Shown here: one piece after another, positions 6,629 to 10,744 of the stretch
Position numbering within the stretch: position 1 is the first letter of the stretch
Layout of the letters: the number at the start of each line of letters is the position of its first letter
Assembly: GCA_025355225.1 (NCBI GenBank)
Contig: JANYAB010000235.1
Location: forward strand, 1-10,744
Source: Bacteroidota bacterium
GTDB lineage: Bacteria; Bacteroidota; Bacteroidia; Sphingobacteriales; Sphingobacteriaceae
Direction: 5' to 3'
DNA length: 10,744 nucleotides
The notes under the pieces: model-generated
What the model was told of the DNA's origin: nothing
Seen by the model: only the letters and a program-made list of their open reading frames with translations
Databases searched by the model: none
Program-made: the position numbers and the translations under genes

Positions 6629-6719
6629 AAGATGATTACACCGATTATAAAAATGATAAGATGATTACACCGATTATAAAAATGATTTCACCGATTGATG
6701 GAGATTACACCGATTGCGG
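6629..6719. repeat. GATTACACCGATT repeat cluster with a perfect 29-bp tandem duplication
   Basis: Two identical 29-base units abut exactly (6629-6657 and 6658-6686). The 13-mer GATTACACCGATT within them occurs at 6634 and 6663, then with one mismatch (GATTTCACCGATT) at 6684 and again perfectly at 6703. Spacings are thus 29, 21 and 19 bases. The cluster lies in the divergent satP-gpmA spacer, beginning about 36 bases upstream of the satP start. A chance frame through it gives gpmA a spurious N-terminal extension. No complementary arm is seen. Confidence 0.9.
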
Positions 6720-6743
6720 GCTATTATTTTATTTTTTAAATGC

Positions 6744-6785
6744 AGCTTTTCGCTTTCTGCTTTTAGCTTTGTGTTTTAAGCTTTA
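6744..6785. repeat. 7-bp-period array NGCTTTN directly upstream of gpmA
   Basis: Six consecutive 7-base units are in perfect register: AGCTTTT, CGCTTTC, TGCTTTT, AGCTTTG, TGTTTTA, AGCTTTA. The array ends four bases before the gpmA ATG, so it forms the promoter and/or the leader of that gene. The junction of the third and fourth units creates TAGCTTTG. Confidence 0.82.
6764..6771 (+). promoter_or_regulatory. Candidate gpmA -7 element within the heptamer array
   Basis: TAGCTTTG matches TAnnTTTG at every fixed position and lies 18 bases upstream of the gpmA ATG, implying a leader of about 12 bases. No TTG is present at the expected distance upstream. Because the surrounding array is made of GCTTT units, the match may be a by-product of the repeat rather than a selected promoter. 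Confidence 0.4.
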
Positions 6786-6789
6786 TAAA

Positions 6790-7479
6790 ATGCAAAAATT
6801 AGTATTGATCCGTCATGGAGAGAGTGTGTGGAACAAAGAAAACCGCTTTACAGGCTGGACGGACGTTGATCTTTCAGAAGAAGGTTATCTGCAAGCCAAA
6901 CGGGCGGGGCAGTTGCTTAAAAAGAATAATTACATTTTTGACACCGGTTTTGCTTCAGTGCTAAAGCGTTCTATAAAGACACTGGATATCGTTTTGGAAG
7001 AAATGGACCTGCTGTGGATACCCGTAACAAAATCGTGGCGGCTTAATGAGCGTTTTTATGGTGCTTTGCAAGGTTTAAATAAGCTGGAGACGGCAGCGAA
7101 GTACGGGGAGGAGCAGGTACACAAATGGCGCCGCGATCCGCATGAGCACCCGCCAGCGGTAACCAAAGACGATAGTCGCTATCCTGGGAACGACATCCGT
7201 TATAAGAACCTAACCGAAAGGGAATTACCGTTAACTGAAAATTTAAGCGAAACAATGGACAGGGTGTTGCCCTTCTGGCACGAAACAATCATTGCTGCAA
7301 TCCGCCTTAAGCAAAGGGTGATTGTTTCCGCTCATGGAAACAGTTTAAGGGCATTGGTTCAATATATAGATCATCTCACGGATGAGGAAGTTATTCAATT
7401 GGATATTCCTACAGGGGTTCCGTTAGTTTATGAACTGGATGATGACTTGAATAGGATCAGGCACTACTATTTGGAATGA
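6790..7479 (+). CDS. gpmA: 2,3-bisphosphoglycerate-dependent phosphoglycerate mutase
   Basis: The enzyme interconverts 3- and 2-phosphoglycerate in glycolysis and gluconeogenesis through a phosphohistidine. With the ATG at 6790-6792 it has 229 residues and begins MQKLVLIRHGESVWN, the normal N-terminus. The phospho-accepting histidine is H9 in the RHG motif, with partner residues R8, R60 (LKRSIKT), E87 (LNERFYG) and H182 (SAHGNSLRAL). ENRFTGWTDVDLSEEG at 17-32 is a further signature. The frame is open back to 6661, but the extra 43 residues come from the GATTACACCGATT and GCTTT repeats and are rejected. No frameshift or missing catalytic residue is seen. It is transcribed away from satP and towards proC, 146 bases away. 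A -7 match lies in the array just upstream. Confidence 0.96.
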   Translation: MQKLVLIRHGESVWNKENRFTGWTDVDLSEEGYLQAKRAGQLLKKNNYIFDTGFASVLKRSIKTLDIVLEEMDLLWIPVTKSWRLNERFYGALQGLNKLETAAKYGEEQVHKWRRDPHEHPPAVTKDDSRYPGNDIRYKNLTERELPLTENLSETMDRVLPFWHETIIAAIRLKQRVIVSAHGNSLRALVQYIDHLTDEEVIQLDIPTGVPLVYELDDDLNRIRHYYLE

Positions 7480-7519
7480 CAGGAGAGATAAAAACATAAA
7501 AACGCCTATTTTTTAAATA

Positions 7520-7554
7520 TCGAACATCGAATTTCGAACTCCGAATGTCGAAGT
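7520..7554. repeat. 7-bp-period array TCGAANN after gpmA
   Basis: Five units in exact register: TCGAACA, TCGAATT, TCGAACT, CCGAATG, TCGAAGT. The CGAA core is invariant and the other positions vary. It starts 40 bases after the gpmA stop. Confidence 0.82.
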
Positions 7555-7593
7555 TGTCTTGTCCTGACATTGATATGATGTCGACATTCAAAA

Positions 7594-7621
7594 ACCTTTC
7601 ACCTTTTACCTTTCACCTAAA
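7594..7621. repeat. 7-bp-period array ACCTTTN at the 3' end of proC
   Basis: Four units in register: ACCTTTC, ACCTTTT, ACCTTTC, ACCTAAA, the last one degenerate. It ends four bases from the proC stop codon, again placing an array immediately 3' of a gene. Confidence 0.75.
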
Positions 7622-7625
7622 AAAC

Positions 7626-8444
7626 TTAATTTTCCTTATCATACAACACCGCCGCTTTTTCAGCGGATGTTTTTATGCCTTTTATCATGGCGGAACTAAA
7701 ACCATTGTGCTCCATTTCGTTTAAACCGGCAATGGTACAGCCTTTGGGTGATGTTACCTTGTCGATTTCCTGTTCGGGGTGAGAGGCTAGCTGCAACAAT
7801 AGGTCTGCGGCGCCTTTGGCGGTTTGAGCGGCCATTTTTAACGCATCATGGGCATGAAAGCCGATCTCGGTTCCGCCCTGTGAAGCGGCGCGGATTGAGC
7901 GTAAAAAGAAGGCAATGCCACAAGCACAAAGGGCAGTGGCCGAGGTCATCAGTTCTTCGTTGATCTGTATAGTTACGCCGACAGTATCGAACAGTGATTT
8001 TACCAGTTCCATATTTTCAGTTGTAGCACTGTCGGTAGCTATGCAGGTCATGGATTGGCCAATGGCTATCGCTGTATTGGGCATTGCACGCACTACCTGT
8101 ACGTCCAGTTCTAATTGTTGGCGAATATCCTGGCAACTTACTCCTGATACAACTGAGATCAATAGGTGTTGTTGTTCCCATATTGCCGGTTTAATTTCGT
8201 GCAATAGTCTGTTCAATTGCTGTGGCAATACTGCCAAAACTACAATATCAGCTCCTTTTACAGCTTCTAAATTCTTTGAGGTGATCTGATAGCCAGAATC
8301 AGCCTGCGCCGATAAGGCTGCGGTGTTACGGCGGGTTAAAATAATTTGCTCAGGTTCATAAAAGCCTGCTTTTACCAATCCTTTGGCTAACGAAAGCCCT
8401 ATATTGCCGCTGCCTAATATGGCTATGTTTTTTTTTGTGCTCAT
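7626..8444 (-). CDS. proC: Pyrroline-5-carboxylate reductase, ProC family (variant)
   Basis: The 272-residue protein should reduce 1-pyrroline-5-carboxylate to proline with NAD(P)H in the cytoplasm. The Rossmann motif GSGNIG is at residues 11-16, followed by NADP-domain landmarks ADIVVLAVLPQQ (66-77), SVVSGV (97-102) and VRAMPNTA (118-125). The C-terminal signature reads SPKGCTIAGLNEMEHNGFSSA (232 onwards), with lysine where the usual pattern has G, A or N. The substrate-binding loop, normally close to GSGPAY, reads ACGIAF (174-179). The length is normal. The ATG overlaps the argB stop by four bases (8441-8444), so translation is probably coupled and the enzyme co-regulated with arginine synthesis. 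From memory, Bacteroidota arginine clusters often carry such a proC. Whether this subgroup makes proline or acts on a related imine cannot be told from sequence. Confidence 0.93.
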   Translation of the reverse strand: MSTKKNIAILGSGNIGLSLAKGLVKAGFYEPEQIILTRRNTAALSAQADSGYQITSKNLEAVKGADIVVLAVLPQQLNRLLHEIKPAIWEQQHLLISVVSGVSCQDIRQQLELDVQVVRAMPNTAIAIGQSMTCIATDSATTENMELVKSLFDTVGVTIQINEELMTSATALCACGIAFFLRSIRAASQGGTEIGFHAHDALKMAAQTAKGAADLLLQLASHPEQEIDKVTSPKGCTIAGLNEMEHNGFSSAMIKGIKTSAEKAAVLYDKEN

Positions 8445-9280
8445 TTTTTCTTGCTTAAACGTGTACCAAATGCTTGTTTTTGTTTTATCTGCCCCAGTTC
8501 ATTGGCCTGCCCGATGATCACTGCCTTTACACCACAATTTATCGCCGTAAAAGCATTATCCAATTTGGGCAGCATGCCGCTGTGAATGATCTGTTGTTCT
8601 TTTAATTCTTCATACTTTTCGGGGTCAATATCCCTGATCAGGGAATCCTCGTCATTAATATCCTGCAAAACCCCCTTTTTTTCAAAACAATAAATTAGGG
8701 TGGTTTCATATAATTTTGCCAGCGAAACAGCCAGTGCCGAAGCAATGGTGTCCGCATTGGTATTTAATAATTGCCCGTCGCCATCATGGGTTATCGCACA
8801 AAATACGGGGGTAAAGCCTGCTTCCAATAATTTCCTGATATTTTGAGGGTCGATAGAGTTTTCGTCAATATCACCAACAAAACCATAATCAATTGTTTTT
8901 ACCGGGCGTTTTTTTGTACGGATAAAATTACCGTCGGCGCCGGTAAGCCCGATCGCATTGTTGCCCAGGCGCTGCAATTGGGCCACAATGTTTTTATTGA
9001 TAAGTCCACCATAAACCATAGTAACTATACGGAGGGTTTCAATATCAGTAATCCTGCGGCCATCTACCAGCTTGGGCTCAATGCCCATTGTTTCGGACAA
9101 TTGGGTAGCCACCTTGCCGCCACCATGAACGAGTATTTTATGGCCATCAAGCGCAGTAAAGTCCTTCAGAAAATAATATAGGTTTTCTGAATTGTCGATC
9201 ACATTCCCGCCTATCTTTATGATGTGCAGACTATTACGTATATCTTTTGAAGGCAATGAAACCTTTCTTTTCCCGTCCAT
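8441..9280 (-). CDS. argB: Acetylglutamate (or N-succinylglutamate) kinase ArgB
   Basis: ArgB phosphorylates the side-chain carboxylate of N-acyl-glutamate in the second step of arginine synthesis. From the ATG at 9278-9280 it has 279 residues; a TTG at 9302-9304 would add eight. Both leave a longer lead-in than usual before IIKIGGNVIDN. Visible landmarks, numbered from the ATG, are the catalytic lysine K22 in IIKIGGN, the glycine turn VHGGGK at 51-56, VDGRRITD (72-79), GLTGADGNF (111-119), LLNTNADTIASALA (171-184) and the second active-site lysine K238 in GMLPKLDNA. It is the first gene of an operon with proC. Some Bacteroidota make arginine via N-succinyl intermediates (SOTCase, Bacteroides fragilis), so the natural substrate may be N-succinylglutamate; the sequence alone does not settle it. 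A hairpin and a candidate promoter lie upstream. Confidence 0.95.
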   Translation of the reverse strand: MDGKRKVSLPSKDIRNSLHIIKIGGNVIDNSENLYYFLKDFTALDGHKILVHGGGKVATQLSETMGIEPKLVDGRRITDIETLRIVTMVYGGLINKNIVAQLQRLGNNAIGLTGADGNFIRTKKRPVKTIDYGFVGDIDENSIDPQNIRKLLEAGFTPVFCAITHDGDGQLLNTNADTIASALAVSLAKLYETTLIYCFEKKGVLQDINDEDSLIRDIDPEKYEELKEQQIIHSGMLPKLDNAFTAINCGVKAVIIGQANELGQIKQKQAFGTRLSKKK

Positions 9281-9305
9281 GTATTGTATATGATTGATCA
9301 GCAAC

Positions 9306-9345
9306 GGTATTGAAACTCCTTACCCTAACGGGCCGGGTAAATACC
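9306..9345 (-). promoter_or_regulatory. Leader hairpin upstream of argB
   Basis: In the argB leader, GGTATT (9345-9340) pairs with AATACC (9311-9306), and directly inside it TACCC (9339-9335) pairs with GGGTA (9325-9321). Nine unpaired bases on the 3' side contain AGGAG, the only purine-rich Shine-Dalgarno-like run near the gene. The direct repeat TAACGGGC (9326-9333 and 9353-9360, plus strand) overlaps the hairpin. It could be a regulatory leader for the arginine operon or an operator region. There is no T-run and no obvious leader peptide. Confidence 0.4.
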
Positions 9346-9360
9346 AAACGATTAACGGGC

Positions 9361-9394
9361 TAAAAGTAGTAATTCGGGATTACTTATTTTTCAA
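9361..9394 (-). promoter_or_regulatory. Candidate argB-proC promoter
   Basis: The minus strand has TTG (9394-9392), 23 bases, then TACTTTTA (9368-9361), one mismatch from TAnnTTTG. The 23-base spacing is at the long end of what is accepted. Between the elements lies the dyad GTAAT-TCGGG-ATTAC (9369-9383), suitably placed for an operator. Transcription would start near 9355, giving a leader of about 75 bases that includes the hairpin at 9306-9345. Confidence 0.4.
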
Positions 9395-9441
9395 AAATCA
9401 TGTCAGCAAAAAAACATAGTTTAAGTATATACGGTTTACAA

Positions 9442-9472
9442 TTGCGGCGAAACGTGTTTTATCATTATTTTG
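9442..9472 (+). promoter_or_regulatory. Candidate ndh promoter
   Basis: TTG (9442-9444) is followed by 20 bases and TTATTTTG (9465-9472), one mismatch from TAnnTTTG. The ATG lies 30 bases further on, so the leader would be about 20-25 AT-rich bases, with no Shine-Dalgarno sequence, as is usual in this phylum. Confidence 0.42.
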
Positions 9473-9502
9473 CGCACGAAAAGTTTATGGTAAATATAAT
9501 TT

Positions 9503-10744
9503 ATGGATTTAGAAAAAACTAAAGGCATGCCACGTATTGTGATTATTGGTGGTGGTTTCGCCGGTTTAAATCTCGCAAAAAAATTAAAAAACAAACCTGT
9601 AGAGGTGCTTATGCTTGATAAGCATAATTACCATACTTTTCAGCCGCTGCTTTACCAGGTGGCGATGGGAGCTATTGAGGCGGATTCAATTGGTTTCCCC
9701 TTAAGGAGGATATTTACGGGTCAAAAGAACTTTACTTTCAATTTTGCAGAGGTTCAAAAGATCAACCCTGAAAAGAATACAGTGACAGCAGACATAGGAG
9801 AAATACCATACGATTACCTGGTGATAGCGACAGGGGCCAATACCAATTTTTTCGGTAATAAGGAAATTGAACATTATACTATGCCGATGAAAAACATTGG
9901 CGAGGCATTAAATATACGAAGCCTGATGCTGCAAAACCTCGAAAAAGCAGTAACCACGGCCGACGAAGAAGAAAAGGATGCACTACTTACTTTCGTCGTT
10001 GTTGGCGGGGGGGCAACAGGTGTAGAACTATCAGGGGCATTGGCAGAAATGCGTAATCATGTACTCTGCAGGGATTATCCCTCACTTTGCGAGGAGGACA
10101 TGAGGGTATATGTAGTGGAAGGCAAACCTGTAGTTTTGGGGGCAATGTCGGCACAGGCATCGGCTACAGCGAAGGAGTTCCTGACCAAAATGGGTGTGGT
10201 AATTTATAACAGCGTACACGTGAAAAGTTATGACGGTTACGAATTAAAAATAGACGATGGTATGGTTATAAAAACCCGTAATGTATTTTGGGCTGCCGGG
10301 GTAATGGGCGAAGTACCTGAAGGACTGGTGAACGGAACCATTACGAACGGCCGAAGGATAGAAACTGATGAGATTAATCGTGTGGTCGGCTATCAGAACA
10401 TATTCGCGATAGGGGATGTATCAGCCATGATCACTCTTCAATACCCAAACGGGCTTCCTGGTGTGGCGCCCGCGGCTATACAAACGGGCGTGCATCTGGC
10501 AAAAAATATTTTACATTTAGTAAAAGGAGAAGCAACCGTGCCGTTCAAATACGTCGACAAAGGCACATTGGCAACCATTGGGCAAAATAAAGCAGTGGCC
10601 GACATTTGGAAATTACATTTCGGTGGATTTTTTGCGTGGATACTATGGATGTTTGTCCATTTAATGACATTGGTTGGTTTCACCAATAAAGCCAGCGTGT
10701 TTTTAAGCTGGGCGGCCAAATATTTTACGAAAAACAGTGATAAC
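9503..10744 (+). CDS. ndh: Type II NADH:quinone oxidoreductase (NDH-2), C-terminus cut by window end
   Basis: This single-subunit flavoprotein oxidises NADH and passes electrons to quinone (menaquinone in this phylum) at the inner face of the membrane without pumping protons. The frame runs from the ATG at 9503-9505 through 414 codons with no stop before the window end. The family is a little over 420 residues, so probably only a short tail is missing. Landmarks: FAD-binding IIGGGFAG at 14-21, the HNYHTFQPLLYQVA stretch at 41-54, YDYLVIATGA (103-112), the second dinucleotide motif VVVGGGATGVE (165-175) for NADH, FAIGD (301-305) and the quinone-site region APAAIQTG (322-329). A hydrophobic stretch with aromatic residues (FFAWILWMFVHLMTLVGF, 376-393) probably anchors it to the membrane. 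It is divergent from argB across 222 bases. An alternative start at residue 9 (GMPRIV) cannot be excluded. Confidence 0.95.
   Translation, partial: MDLEKTKGMPRIVIIGGGFAGLNLAKKLKNKPVEVLMLDKHNYHTFQPLLYQVAMGAIEADSIGFPLRRIFTGQKNFTFNFAEVQKINPEKNTVTADIGEIPYDYLVIATGANTNFFGNKEIEHYTMPMKNIGEALNIRSLMLQNLEKAVTTADEEEKDALLTFVVVGGGATGVELSGALAEMRNHVLCRDYPSLCEEDMRVYVVEGKPVVLGAMSAQASATAKEFLTKMGVVIYNSVHVKSYDGYELKIDDGMVIKTRNVFWAAGVMGEVPEGLVNGTITNGRRIETDEINRVVGYQNIFAIGDVSAMITLQYPNGLPGVAPAAIQTGVHLAKNILHLVKGEATVPFKYVDKGTLATIGQNKAVADIWKLHFGGFFAWILWMFVHLMTLVGFTNKASVFLSWAAKYFTKNSDN

Larger units (their letters stand above)
7480..7625. terminator. Convergent gpmA-proC spacer with nested dyads, likely bidirectional termination region
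   Basis: Both genes end here, so termination from both sides is expected. GAATGTCGA (7543-7551) pairs perfectly with TCGACATTC (7581-7589) across 29 bases; inside this, GACAT (7566-7570) pairs with ATGTC (7578-7582). ATGTCGACAT (7578-7587) is itself a 10-base palindrome. Several alternative hairpins are therefore possible. T-rich and A-rich runs flank them but do not directly abut a stem, so this is not a textbook intrinsic terminator. Two 7-bp-period arrays occupy much of the same spacer. Confidence 0.4.

Noticed and set aside
6661..6789. Upstream in-frame extension of gpmA
   Set aside because: It translates the GATTACACCGATT and GCTTT repeats; the family start MQKLVLIRHG is at 6790.
7915..8289. 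Plus-strand open frame of 124 codons opposite proC
   Set aside because: Antisense shadow of proC with low-complexity, cysteine- and serine-rich translation and no family resemblance.
9281..9304. TTG start for argB adding eight residues
   Set aside because: The ATG at 9280 already leaves more than the usual lead-in before the catalytic IIKIGGN, so the longer form is less likely, though not excluded.
10438..10719. Minus-strand open frame of 93 codons opposite ndh
   Set aside because: Antisense to conserved NDH-2 sequence, with no domain or promoter.

Overview
The window looks like an ordinary chromosomal stretch of a Bacteroidota bacterium, most likely a Sphingobacteriaceae member of the Mucilaginibacter/Pedobacter type. 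This is inferred from protein sequence character, Bacteroidota-type promoters (TTG, about 20 bases, then TAnnTTTG), the near absence of Shine-Dalgarno sequences and AT-rich spacers. No database search could be run. No phage, transposon, CRISPR array, tRNA or rRNA gene was recognised, and no gap between genes exceeds 300 bases.

Layout. Bases 1-595 (minus) hold the N-terminus of a large membrane-anchored alpha-2-macroglobulin-like protein. It diverges from a small secreted protein of unknown function (764-1231, plus). A minus-strand block follows: a 134-residue conserved protein (1266-1670), DNA topoisomerase I topA (1771-4101), tRNA 2-thiouridylase mnmA (4256-5344), an AHSA1-type SRPBCC protein (5492-5878) and an acetate-uptake (GPR1/FUN34/YaaH, SatP) permease (6009-6593). 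Phosphoglycerate mutase gpmA (6790-7479, plus) diverges from satP and converges on a two-gene argB-proC operon (minus, 4-base overlap at 8441-8444). A type II NADH dehydrogenase (from 9503, plus, cut by the window end) diverges from argB.

Together the genes cover housekeeping (supercoiling, tRNA wobble modification, glycolysis), acetate uptake, arginine/proline synthesis, respiration and envelope defence. They do not form one system.

The unusual content is between the genes. Five of the eight larger spacers (1671-1770, 4102-4255, 5879-6008, 6594-6789, 7480-7625) contain short, imperfect, strictly phased arrays, each with its own unit: 9-bp GGTTGATTG, 8-bp GTTGNAAN, GAATT-rich inverted arms, GATTACACCGATT, 7-bp NGCTTTN, 7-bp TCGAANN and 7-bp ACCTTTN. 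Several form long inverted repeats beginning immediately after a stop codon, and two overlap perfect matches to the -7 promoter consensus. This set is the best candidate for something not well described. The ProC has an altered substrate-loop motif, and argB has a structured leader; both also merit a look.
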